NCBI GenBank assembly: GCA_938085425.1
Contig: CALKGQ010000030.1
Coordinates: 1 to 35,449 of the forward strand
Source of the DNA: an uncultured Flavobacteriales bacterium
GTDB taxonomy: Bacteria > Bacteroidota > Bacteroidia > Flavobacteriales_D > Sanyastnellaceae
DNA length: 35,449 nucleotides
Direction: 5' to 3'
Part shown: positions 16,706 through 24,247 of the stretch, piece by piece
Position numbering within the stretch: the stretch's first letter is position 1
Layout of the letters: the number at the start of each line of letters is the position of its first letter
The notes under the pieces: model-generated
What the model was told of the DNA's origin: nothing
What the model saw: the letters and a program-made list of their open reading frames with translations, nothing else
The model's database searches: none
Position numbers and translations under genes: made by a program

Positions 16706-17946
16706 GCGCAAAGGGTGATTTGATGGCCCCGCTCTGTGCGGTGACACCTCCCCGGCACATGGCGCATTTGGTTGCGTCGCGTTCGTATTTGAGCTACAGC
16801 AAGGAGGAGCTTCGAGACAAGCTTAGCCACAACCCCTATTCCTACGTCCAAGTCATCCATCCCGATATTTCCATGGAAATGGGACCCCAGAGAGGCACCA
16901 CCGACTTTTTCCAGGAGGTCAAAAAGGCCTACAAGGGATTCAAATCCAAGGGTTGGTTGAAGGCATCTCAGCATCCTGAGTGGTACATCTACCGGCAGCA
17001 ATCCGAACGTGGACAATGGACTGGGGTGGTGTGCAATTTGGACTTGGCCCTTTGCGCCACAGGCGGACTGCAGACCCACGAACAAACCCTCGACCACCGA
17101 GAATCCCTGTTTGCCTCTTTTTTGGAAACTGTTGGGTTCCATGCTGAGCCCATCCTGTGTGCACGGCCTGACGGCACGGCCGAGGCCTTGGCCGCAGACG
17201 AGGTGATGGCCAGCGTCACGGCACAACCCGCGCACACCGACTTCATGACAGCGGACGGCCACAGGCATGAAATCTGGAGACTCTCGGCATCGAGCGCAGA
17301 AGGAAAAGCCTTTGGGGAGGCCTGGCGTGTCTTTTCAAAGTTTTACCTGGCCGACGGGCATCACCGCTTCGCTTCTTCCCTTCGCGTCGCCTCAAAGCTG
17401 CCAGACGTTGCCCAAGCACAATCCATCCTGGCATTGGTTGTGCCCGAGCGGGACTTGACCATCTCTGGGTTCCACAAAGAAATCCGAGAAATCGAGGAGG
17501 GGACGCAGGCGTTGCGTTTGAAGTTGGAAGCATGCCGCCACCTTCGCCTTTCTCCTTGCTCCACACCTGAATCCCTCCCCTCTTCTGGAGAAGCCATCAT
17601 GCTGTTCCAAGGGCAAGCTTGGCAGTTGACGCGACCAAGTGACACACCCTACGCCACGGACGCACATTGGATCCAAGAGGCAGTGATGGAGAGAGTGTTT
17701 GGCATCACCGATCCCCGTGACAACCCAAGACTGCGTCACCTTCCGGCCATCGACGACAATGCTTCCCAATGGTGGCCGTCGGAGGACGACCGGCTCCGCA
17801 TCCTCATGCCTGCCATTCCCTTTGCAGACATTCGGAAGGTGGCCGATGCCTCTGGATCGATGCCGCCCAAAAGCACTTGGGTGGAGCCCAAACTGAGAAG
17901 CGCCATGTTCATCCACGAATTCAGCCAAGGCGATGAAAGCCCCTGA
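16702..17946 (+). CDS. DUF1015 family protein
   Basis: A 414-residue cytoplasmic protein of uncharacterised family DUF1015. It begins MSAKGDLMAPLCAVTPPRHM, then ASRSYLSYSKEELRDKLSHN, PYSYVQVIHPDI, and has FFQEVKKAYKGFKSKGWLK and WYIYRQQSERGQWTGVVCNL. Near residue 210 it carries the family motif FYLADGHHRFASSL. The start overlaps the serA stop, and its last 14 bp overlap the PLP-homeostasis gene, so it is firmly inside the serine operon. The same serC-serA-DUF1015 order is seen in other Bacteroidota, which points to a role in serine or phosphoserine metabolism. No serB-type phosphatase is in this operon. The biochemical activity is unknown. Confidence 0.87.
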   Translation: MSAKGDLMAPLCAVTPPRHMAHLVASRSYLSYSKEELRDKLSHNPYSYVQVIHPDISMEMGPQRGTTDFFQEVKKAYKGFKSKGWLKASQHPEWYIYRQQSERGQWTGVVCNLDLALCATGGLQTHEQTLDHRESLFASFLETVGFHAEPILCARPDGTAEALAADEVMASVTAQPAHTDFMTADGHRHEIWRLSASSAEGKAFGEAWRVFSKFYLADGHHRFASSLRVASKLPDVAQAQSILALVVPERDLTISGFHKEIREIEEGTQALRLKLEACRHLRLSPCSTPESLPSSGEAIMLFQGQAWQLTRPSDTPYATDAHWIQEAVMERVFGITDPRDNPRLRHLPAIDDNASQWWPSEDDRLRILMPAIPFADIRKVADASGSMPPKSTWVEPKLRSAMFIHEFSQGDESP

Positions 17947-18664
17947 TTCTCCCCTTCAAGAACGGCTCATGGCTGTGCAGCGCGAGTTAGATGGGGCACA
18001 AGAAAGTGCGGACCGAGAACTGACCTTGGTGGCTGTGAGCAAGACCAAGCCAGACCAGGATCTGATGGAAGCGTACGCCATGGGGCAAAAGGACTTTGGG
18101 GAAAACCGGGTGCAAGAACTGGTCGGAAAGGCCCAGAGACTGCCCAAAGACATCCTCTGGCACATGATCGGACATGTGCAGACCAACAAAATCAAAGACT
18201 TTCTTCCTTGGGTCCATTTGGTCCATGGGGTCGACCGGGTCAAGGTGCTTCGGGTCATGCAAAAGGAGGCGGCCAAAATCAACCGCAAGGTCCGCGTGTT
18301 GTTGCAGGTGCACATTGCAGAAGAGGCCACCAAGTTTGGATTCGATGGGGAGGAAATCCTCGCATTGGGGGCGCCAGAGGTTTGGGAGGAATTCCCTCAC
18401 CTTCTGCCGGTGGGATTGATGGGCATGGCCACCTTCACAGAAGACCAAGAGCAAGTGCGCCGGGAGTTTTCCCGCCTCGCCAAGCTGCACAAAGTGCTTC
18501 AACCTTCCATGGACGAGATGCTTCGTGAACGCGGCGAACAATGGTCCACCTTGAGCATGGGCATGAGCGGAGATTGGCGCGTTGCCGTGCAAGAGGGAAG
18601 CACCATGGTGCGGGTGGGCAGTGCCATTTTTGGAATGCGGAACACCCTGAACACCAAAGCATGA
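17933..18664 (+). CDS. YggS/PLPBP family pyridoxal-phosphate homeostasis protein
   Basis: A 243-residue cytoplasmic PLP-binding protein that buffers free PLP and has no known catalytic activity. It folds like the N-terminal domain of alanine racemase. TLVAVSKTKPDQDLMEAYAMG contains the PLP Lys (about K37). GQKDFGENRVQEL, then WHMIGHVQTNKIK, FPHLLPVGLMGMATFTED, TLSMGMSGDWRVAVQEGSTM and VRVGSAIFG follow in family order. Linked to PLP-dependent SerC, it plausibly supports cofactor supply. It overlaps DUF1015 by 14 bp and its stop overlaps the next gene's ATG. Confidence 0.95.
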   Translation: MKAPDSPLQERLMAVQRELDGAQESADRELTLVAVSKTKPDQDLMEAYAMGQKDFGENRVQELVGKAQRLPKDILWHMIGHVQTNKIKDFLPWVHLVHGVDRVKVLRVMQKEAAKINRKVRVLLQVHIAEEATKFGFDGEEILALGAPEVWEEFPHLLPVGLMGMATFTEDQEQVRREFSRLAKLHKVLQPSMDEMLRERGEQWSTLSMGMSGDWRVAVQEGSTMVRVGSAIFGMRNTLNTKA

Positions 18665-18960
18665 GCCGGAGCCTGCATCCAGATTGGGAGTCTTGGTGGA
18701 AGGGTTGGCTGGTGGCCGCGCCCGTGGTGGGCTATGGCAGCACCTGGTTGGCCAAAAACCAATTGTTCCGGATTTGGAAAGTCAGCCGTGGCATCGCCGA
18801 CGGGACCACCTTGTCAGAGGCCAGGGAGCTTGGGCTCGACCCGCCCGCTTGGGAAGGGGCCATGTGGTATGGGGTGGCGGCCTTGGCCATCTTCACCTTG
18901 TTTTACGCCTTGGCGGCCAAGACATGGATGCAACACCTTTCTGAAGATCGTCCTGGGTGA
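18661..18960 (+). CDS. Small membrane protein of unknown function
   Basis: A 99-residue protein I do not recognise. It has two likely membrane segments: WWKGWLVAAPVVGYGSTWLA (about residues 12-31) and MWYGVAALAIFTLFYALAA (about 70-88). Between them lies a hydrophilic loop (RIWKVSRGIADGTTLSEARE). The ATG overlaps the stop of the PLP-homeostasis gene (ATGA), which supports it as a real, coupled gene. Codon use looks like its neighbours. It is Trp-rich and has no Cys, so no cofactor role can be guessed. Confidence 0.72.
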   Translation: MSRSLHPDWESWWKGWLVAAPVVGYGSTWLAKNQLFRIWKVSRGIADGTTLSEARELGLDPPAWEGAMWYGVAALAIFTLFYALAAKTWMQHLSEDRPG

Positions 18961-19005
18961 CTTGGATGACCTGGGTGCGCCGTATGGCACTTCCGTTTTG
19001 TGCAG

Positions 19006-19013
19006 CATCTTTG
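19006..19013 (+). promoter_or_regulatory. Putative -7 promoter box of the secreted propeller gene
   Basis: CATCTTTG (then C) is one base from TAnnTTTG and ends 4 nt before the ATG at 19018, the same tight spacing seen at other unit starts in this window. The 57-bp gap 18961-19017 otherwise shows nothing distinctive. Confidence 0.4.
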
Positions 19014-19017
19014 CGAC

Positions 19018-20112
19018 ATGAACAAGCCATTTCTTCCTGTCCTTGGGGCGTCGTGCCTCCTCTTGACTTTGGGCACCAGCTGGGGCCAGTCTTTGAACAA
19101 CATCGAGGCCGCCGAACATGAGCCCAACAGCGACCGCTGGTTGGTGAGCAATGGCAACAGTGTCCTGGTCACTTCGGACCTCGGGGACACATGGTCCCCC
19201 TTTGGGGAGGCGGCCGCGAATTACGGCATGGAAGTGCTAGGCGCCCACCTCTTCGTCATCCGCAACAACGGCATTCGTGCCTACGACGTGGTCTCGGGCG
19301 AGGAAGTCGGGAGTGTGAACCCTTCAGGCGTTCAATTCCTCAATGGGATGGGAAGCACGAGTTCTGATGCCGGTGATTTCTTGGTTGTCAGTGACTTTCA
19401 AGCAGGCAGATTGCACAAAATCAACGTCACCTCCCCTGCCAACATGACCTCCGAAGTCCTGGTGGCCAACACAGGCACCCAACCGAACGGTGTGACCATC
19501 GTCGATGGTCAAGCCTATGTGGTCAACTGGGGCAACAACGCGGACATTTTGCAAGTCGACGTGGCCACAGGGGAAATGACGGTGGTGGTGAATGGCAGTG
19601 GACTGGGCAATTGCGATGGCATCGATTACGCCAACGGCGCCTTTGTGGTCAGTTCGTGGTCACCCCAGCGCATCACCCAATTCACAGAGGGAACGTGGGA
19701 AGCCACCACCCTTGTCCAGGGCTCCCCATTGAGCAGCCCCGCCGACTTGAGCATCAATGCCGTGGGCGACATGTATGCCGTGGCTTGCAGCGGCAACAAC
19801 ACGGTGTACTTTGGGGAGTTGTCGGGCACAAGCCAAATCGAGACCCGACCTGTGCCCTTTGGTGCAGAAGCCATCCTTGAGGGACAACGCCTCCAGCTGT
19901 CCTCCCCGTGCCCAGGCACGTGGCATGTCCAAGGGTTTGACCTCTCGGGACGGAAAATCGGGGAGCTCCTGCACCCATCTTCCTTGGCGTCCAATTTGTC
20001 CTTGAATGCATTGGGGCCATGGGCCTCCAAGGCCTTCTTTCTCGACCTCCAATTCGAAAGCAGTGAGGGAAGCCCTTGGCGCACCACCCTCAAGCTGCCT
20101 CAGGCCCACTGA
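19018..20112 (+). CDS. Secreted beta-propeller-like protein with probable type IX secretion C-terminal domain
   Basis: A 364-residue exported protein. The signal peptide is KPFLPVLGASCLLLTLGTSWG, with cleavage before Gln. The body has repeating blade-like units with NHL/SMP-30 or lactonase flavour: FLVVSDFQAGRLHKINVTSP, then TQPNGVTIVDGQAYVVNWGN and DGIDYANGAFVVSSW. DLSINAVGDMYAVACSGNNTVYFG follows. The last 75 residues (LSSPCPGTWHVQGFDLSGRK, then LNALGPWASKAFFLDL, ending TTLKLPQAH) resemble a type A sorting domain used by the type IX system, although diverged. Function is unknown; surface or extracellular ligand binding is plausible. The ATG at 19018 is chosen for the signal peptide and nearby promoter box. 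It ends 2 bp before the convergent priA stop. Confidence 0.78.
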   Translation: MNKPFLPVLGASCLLLTLGTSWGQSLNNIEAAEHEPNSDRWLVSNGNSVLVTSDLGDTWSPFGEAAANYGMEVLGAHLFVIRNNGIRAYDVVSGEEVGSVNPSGVQFLNGMGSTSSDAGDFLVVSDFQAGRLHKINVTSPANMTSEVLVANTGTQPNGVTIVDGQAYVVNWGNNADILQVDVATGEMTVVVNGSGLGNCDGIDYANGAFVVSSWSPQRITQFTEGTWEATTLVQGSPLSSPADLSINAVGDMYAVACSGNNTVYFGELSGTSQIETRPVPFGAEAILEGQRLQLSSPCPGTWHVQGFDLSGRKIGELLHPSSLASNLSLNALGPWASKAFFLDLQFESSEGSPWRTTLKLPQAH

Positions 20113-20114
20113 CC

Positions 20115-22571
20115 TCAACCAGGGTCAACATCCACGGTCAAGCGCAGACGCTTCCAACGCGCATCCGTTTTGAATTCCTCCAAGTCCGATTGAAGCAACG
20201 GTTTGTATTGGCGAGGCTGCAGCTCCCGTTCAAACTTCAATGTCAACTGACGGATATGGAGGTCGTTGACCCTTGACAATGCTGGGGTGTCGGGACCCAG
20301 TACGCGAGGCCCAAAACGCTGGCCCAGCCGCGCTCCCAGCACCTGCGCCCCTGCCTCCACTCGTTTGGCATCGCTGTGTTTCAAGGTGATTCGGATCATC
20401 CGAACAAAAGGCGGATAGGCATAAGACTTTCGCTCCAACAATTCCCGATCCACAAGGGCCCGATGGTCGTGGTCCACAACATGGTGCAAGAGCCAGTGGT
20501 CCGCACTGAAGGATTGGATGACCACCTTGCCTCTCGCCCCCTTCCCCGAGCGTCCCGCGCGCCCTGCAACTTGCGTGAGCATTTGGTAGGCACGTTCAAA
20601 CGACCGGAAGTCAGGAAAGGTGAGCATGCGGTCAGCAGACAACACACCGACCAGCCCGACATGGGCAAAATCAAGCCCTTTGGACACCATCTGAGTGCCC
20701 ACCAAAATGTCGTACTCCTGGTCGGCAAAGGCCTCCAAAATCCGTGCATGGGCCGATTTTTTGCGGGTCGTGTCCAAATCCATTCTGGCCACCTTTGCCT
20801 TGGGAAACAAGTCCGCCAACTCTTCTTCGATGCGCTCGGTGCCTAGACCTTGTGCCTTCAACGCCGTGCTTCCACACGCCACACAATTGGTCGGGGCCGG
20901 ACGTTCGTGGTACCCGCAGTGGTGGCAATGAAGCCCCCCCAACGTTTTGTGCACCACAAGGGGAATGTCACATCGCTCGCACGTGCTTGCATGGCCACAC
21001 TGTGTGCATTGGTAGGCGGGGGCGTATCCCCTTCTGTTTTGGAACAAGATGACTTGACGCCCCTCCTTCATGGTGGCCTCCATTTCATCGCGAAGCATCT
21101 TGCTGAAGCCTCCGCGCATGCTTCGCTGCTTGTGCTCTTTGCGCAGGTCGGCGATGAAAATCTCGGGGAGCATGGCCCCGCCAAATCGCTCTTGAAGCGA
21201 GACATGGTGGACCTTTCCCTCTTGGGCCAGCCACTGCGTTTCCACAGAAGGCGTGGCGGAACCAAGCACAAGGGGAACCTGCTGACGTGCCGCCATCCAC
21301 AAGGTCACATCCCTTGCGTGGTAGCGCGGGGCCGGATCTTGCTGCTTGAAACTGGGTTCGTGTTCCTCGTCCACCACAATGAGGCCCAGCTTGGGCAAAG
21401 GAAGCAGGACGGCACTTCTCGCCCCGACAATCAACTGGCCCTTGGCGGCCTCCAAGACTTGGGTCCATGTTTCCGTCCGCTCACGGTCGGAAAAGCGGCT
21501 GTGGTAAACGTGGACGACATCCCCAAAAAACTTTCGCAAACGCTCAATCAACTGGGTGGTCAATGCGATTTCTGGCACCAAGAAAAGCACCTGCTGGCCT
21601 GCCGACAGGGCCTCTGCAATGAGGTGGGTGTAGATTTCTGTTTTTCCAGATCCGGTGACACCGTGCAACAGGACAGGCTGACGTTGGACCAACCCCGCAT
21701 GCACTTCGTTGTAGGCCTTCGCCTGGGCGTCAGAGAGCACCGGAAGTGAAGCCGATCCCGGGCGGCTTGGCCGCACTGGGGAGCGCTCTTCCACTTTTAA
21801 AATGCCGCGTTCCACCCACTTCTTCACCGTCGCAGCATCCGTACGGCTGCGCTTTTGGGCTTGCACCTTGGGGAGTTCGCCTTCTTCGAGAACGACGAGG
21901 AGCAGCCGCTCCATGGCCGCTGCTTTGCCTCCCGCCCACGCCAATGCCTCCGCCACCTGAGATTCTGTCTTTCCTTCTGCAATGCGCACCCACGACACCA
22001 CCTTGGGCGCCTGCCGGTCCTTGAGTTCTTCCTTCGCAAGCACAAGGCCTCTCTGAAGCAGGGTGCGCAGCGTGCGTTGGGGATGCTTGACGTCCAAAAT
22101 CTCGGCACACTCCCTCAAACTCAATTCATGGCGAATGTGCAACGCATCCAACAACAACATGGCGCCGTCGTCGAGTCCACGTTCTTCATCTGGATCGGCT
22201 TCCGGATGCAACACAATGTTGGTCGTGCTCTCCAGTTTCATTCCAGCAGGAAGTGCCGCGCTGACCATGTCCCCCAGCGTGCACATGTAGTGCTCTGCCA
22301 TCCAAACAAACATCTCGCGCTGGGCGGCGGTCAAGACAGGATGTTCGTCCACCACCGCCTCCACTTCCTTCGCCACATACCCTTCAGGGGGCCGGTCATG
22401 GACCTCCCACACAATGCCCGTCCATTTTTTGTGGCCCAAAGGCACCACAACACGGCCGCCAACCTGAGGACGCTCAGACTCGCTGAACCACTTGTAAGTC
22501 AAGGTCTTAGGAAGCGCCAAAGGCACCACCACCTCGACAAATGTGGGGGATTGTTTCAGGGTTGTGGACAC
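20115..22571 (-). CDS. priA: Primosomal protein N' (replication restart helicase PriA)
   Basis: An 818-residue superfamily 2 helicase that reloads the replisome at stalled forks. The N-terminal 3' DNA-end-binding domain begins TFVEVVVPLALPKTLTYKW. Motif I is GVTGSGKTEIYTHLIAEAL, motif II VVDEEHEPSFKQQDPAPRYH. The zinc region has four Cys pairs (CTQCGHASTCERC, then HCHHCGY and CVACGS). GTQMVSKGLDFAHVGLVGVL and QVAGRAGRSGKG complete the helicase core. GTG 22571 is preferred as start because a -7 box lies 6 nt before it and homologues begin near this point. A longer frame to a TTG at 22640 would run through that promoter and almost to bcp. Confidence 0.95.
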   Translation of the reverse strand: MSTTLKQSPTFVEVVVPLALPKTLTYKWFSESERPQVGGRVVVPLGHKKWTGIVWEVHDRPPEGYVAKEVEAVVDEHPVLTAAQREMFVWMAEHYMCTLGDMVSAALPAGMKLESTTNIVLHPEADPDEERGLDDGAMLLLDALHIRHELSLRECAEILDVKHPQRTLRTLLQRGLVLAKEELKDRQAPKVVSWVRIAEGKTESQVAEALAWAGGKAAAMERLLLVVLEEGELPKVQAQKRSRTDAATVKKWVERGILKVEERSPVRPSRPGSASLPVLSDAQAKAYNEVHAGLVQRQPVLLHGVTGSGKTEIYTHLIAEALSAGQQVLFLVPEIALTTQLIERLRKFFGDVVHVYHSRFSDRERTETWTQVLEAAKGQLIVGARSAVLLPLPKLGLIVVDEEHEPSFKQQDPAPRYHARDVTLWMAARQQVPLVLGSATPSVETQWLAQEGKVHHVSLQERFGGAMLPEIFIADLRKEHKQRSMRGGFSKMLRDEMEATMKEGRQVILFQNRRGYAPAYQCTQCGHASTCERCDIPLVVHKTLGGLHCHHCGYHERPAPTNCVACGSTALKAQGLGTERIEEELADLFPKAKVARMDLDTTRKKSAHARILEAFADQEYDILVGTQMVSKGLDFAHVGLVGVLSADRMLTFPDFRSFERAYQMLTQVAGRAGRSGKGARGKVVIQSFSADHWLLHHVVDHDHRALVDRELLERKSYAYPPFVRMIRITLKHSDAKRVEAGAQVLGARLGQRFGPRVLGPDTPALSRVNDLHIRQLTLKFERELQPRQYKPLLQSDLEEFKTDARWKRLRLTVDVDPG

Positions 22572-22577
22572 GAAGGG

Positions 22578-22585
22578 GAAAAGTA
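22578..22585 (-). promoter_or_regulatory. priA: Putative -7 promoter box of priA
   Basis: On the minus strand TACTTTTC is one base from TAnnTTTG and ends 6 nt before the GTG at 22571. It favours that start over the upstream TTG. Confidence 0.45.
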
Positions 22586-22604
22586 GGACGTAGAGGCCGC
22601 AAAC

Positions 22605-22619
22605 CTCCAAGCCTTGGAG
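22605..22619. promoter_or_regulatory. 15-bp perfect palindrome between priA and bcp
   Basis: CTCCAAG and CTTGGAG flank a single C. It lies 14 nt before the bcp start and about 20 bp upstream of the priA -7 box, in the 62-bp divergent gap 22572-22633. An operator for a dimeric regulator of one or both genes is possible; no regulator is identified. Confidence 0.4.
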
Positions 22620-22633
22620 ATGTTCTTTAGGGT

Positions 22634-23107
22634 ATGGCAAACTCCATCTCTCCTCTTCAGGCAGGCGACGCCGCCCCTGACTTTTCCGTGCTCGACCAAA
22701 ATGGCCGCGAAAGGACCTTGGCGGAATTCCGAGGCAAAAAGGTCATCCTATTCTTCTACCCCAAAGACAACACGCCAGGATGCACCAAGCAGGCGTGCAA
22801 TTTGAATGACCATTGGGGCACGCTTCAAAAGGAAGGCTTTGTCGTCTTGGGTGTGAGCAAGGACCCGGCCAAGTCCCACTTGAAATTCATCGAAAAATTT
22901 GGGCTCCAATTCGACCTCTTGTGCGACGAGGACTTGGCCCTGCACCACAGCTACGGGGTGTGGGGACTCAAGAAGTTCCAAGGACGCGAATACGATGGGA
23001 CACATCGCACCACCTTCGTCATCGACGGGGAAGGCATCTTGGAGCGCATCATTGCCAAACCCAAAGTCAAAGAGCACGCGGAGGAAATCTTGGCCTCGAC
23101 CGATTGA
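22634..23107 (+). CDS. bcp: Peroxiredoxin, BCP/PrxQ type (thioredoxin-dependent thiol peroxidase)
   Basis: A 157-residue cytoplasmic peroxidase that reduces hydrogen peroxide and organic peroxides with thioredoxin. LQAGDAAPDFSVLDQNGRER and the active site FFYPKDNTPGCTKQACNLND carry peroxidatic Cys50 and, five residues on, resolving Cys55, the atypical 2-Cys PrxQ layout. DGTHRTTFVIDGEGILERII near the end holds the conserved Arg region. Length is typical. The ATG at 22634 gives the usual N-terminus. It is divergent from priA and 102 bp upstream of recA, which has its own promoter. With the GPx-like gene at 13895 it is the second peroxidase in the window. Confidence 0.95.
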   Translation: MANSISPLQAGDAAPDFSVLDQNGRERTLAEFRGKKVILFFYPKDNTPGCTKQACNLNDHWGTLQKEGFVVLGVSKDPAKSHLKFIEKFGLQFDLLCDEDLALHHSYGVWGLKKFQGREYDGTHRTTFVIDGEGILERIIAKPKVKEHAEEILASTD

Positions 23108-23155
23108 CCCGTGCCGTTCATTGTTTTTGACCCACCGTGGACAAAAGAACCCCCT

Positions 23156-23176
23156 CTCCGTAAGTCCATTACGGAG
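23156..23176. promoter_or_regulatory. Perfect inverted repeat in the recA control region (candidate operator)
   Basis: Arms CTCCGTAA and TTACGGAG (8 bp, perfect) surround the loop GTCCA. The repeat ends 9 bp before the recA -7 box, so it covers the spacer and -33 zone. There is no T-run after it, so it is unlikely to be the bcp terminator. It does not match the Gram-negative (CTG-N10-CAG) or Gram-positive (GAAC-N4-GTTC) LexA boxes. Confidence 0.5.
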
Positions 23177-23185
23177 TGACCCGAA

Positions 23186-23193
23186 TACCTTCG
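23186..23193 (+). promoter_or_regulatory. recA: -7 promoter box of recA
   Basis: TACCTTCG (then C) matches the TAnnTTTG-like element used elsewhere here and ends 16 nt before the recA ATG at 23210. The leader is short and AT-rich (CTCTAAACAAAACAAC), with no Shine-Dalgarno motif. Confidence 0.55.
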
Positions 23194-23209
23194 CTCTAAA
23201 CAAAACAAC

Positions 23210-24247
23210 ATGGCTGGAAATACAGACAAACTCAAGGCCCTCCAATTGACGATGGATCGTCTGGAGAAGACCTACGGCAAAGGCACCGTGATGAAACTTG
23301 GCGACGAAGTCGTCGAAGCCATTGACGCCATCCCAAGTGGAAGCTTGAACCTCGACCTTGCATTGGGCATAGGCGGGTACCCCAAAGGACGTGTCGTCGA
23401 GATCTACGGACCTGAATCTTCGGGGAAAACCACCTTGGCCATCCATGCCATCGCGGAGTGCCAGAAACAAGGCGGCATCAGCGCCTTCATCGATGCGGAG
23501 CACGCTTTTGACAAGTTCTACGCGGAAAACCTCGGGGTGGACACTGAGAATCTTCTCATCTCGCAACCCGACAACGGAGAGCAAGCCTTGGAAATCGCCG
23601 ACAACCTCATTCGCTCTGGAGCGATTGACCTCATCGTCATCGATTCCGTGGCTGCCTTGACACCACGTGCAGAGATTGAAGGCGAAATGTCCGACAGCTC
23701 TGTGGGGCTCCAGGCCCGACTGATGTCCAAGGCCTTGCGCAAGCTCACAGGCACCATCAGCAAAACGGGGTGCTGTTGCATTTTCATCAACCAACTTCGA
23801 GAGAAGATCGGGGTGATGTTTGGCAACCCAGAAACCACCACAGGCGGCAATGCTTTGAAATTTTACTCCTCTGTGCGCGTGGACATCCGACGTTCCACAC
23901 AAATCAAGGACGGTGACATTGTCAATGGCAACCGGACGAAAGTGAAAATCGTCAAAAACAAAGTGGCCCCTCCATTCCGCCGCGCTGAGTTTGACATCAT
24001 GTACGGTGCTGGCATTTCCAAGGCTGGTGAAATCATCGACTTGGGCGTGGACCACGGCATTGTCAAGAAGAGCGGTTCTTGGTTCTCTTATGGAGACACC
24101 AAGCTTGGACAAGGACGAGACGCTGTCAAAGGACTGTTGGAGGACAATCCGGAATTGATGGAAGAACTCGAGGCCAAAATTGTCGCAGCGGTTCGTCCTG
24201 CGCCCGTGGAAGAACTCCCGGCTCCTGAGGAAGCGGAACTTGCATGA
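23210..24247 (+). CDS. recA: Recombinase RecA
   Basis: A 345-residue ATP-dependent strand-exchange protein. The N-terminal oligomerisation helix is [20 protein letters not shown]. The Walker A motif GPESSGKT is at about 67-74, Walker [14 protein letters not shown] near 140-150. Loop L1 lies around [20 protein letters not shown] and loop L2 within [20 protein letters not shown]. The C-terminal tail is acidic ([11 protein letters not shown]), as usual. Length is normal and all key residues are present. It has its own promoter with an inverted repeat just upstream, and its stop overlaps the ATG of a TPR lipoprotein gene (ATGA). Confidence 0.99.
   Translation: MAGNTDKLKALQLTMDRLEKTYGKGTVMKLGDEVVEAIDAIPSGSLNLDLALGIGGYPKGRVVEIYGPESSGKTTLAIHAIAECQKQGGISAFIDAEHAFDKFYAENLGVDTENLLISQPDNGEQALEIADNLIRSGAIDLIVIDSVAALTPRAEIEGEMSDSSVGLQARLMSKALRKLTGTISKTGCCCIFINQLREKIGVMFGNPETTTGGNALKFYSSVRVDIRRSTQIKDGDIVNGNRTKVKIVKNKVAPPFRRAEFDIMYGAGISKAGEIIDLGVDHGIVKKSGSWFSYGDTKLGQGRDAVKGLLEDNPELMEELEAKIVAAVRPAPVEELPAPEEAELA

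Noticed and set aside
22572-22640. Extending priA to the TTG at 22640
   Set aside because: The extra 23 residues cross the priA -7 box and the palindrome, and do not match the usual PriA N-terminus.
23156-23176. The inverted repeat before recA as a terminator of bcp
   Set aside because: No T-run follows on either strand and the repeat sits directly against the recA promoter box, so an operator is the better reading.
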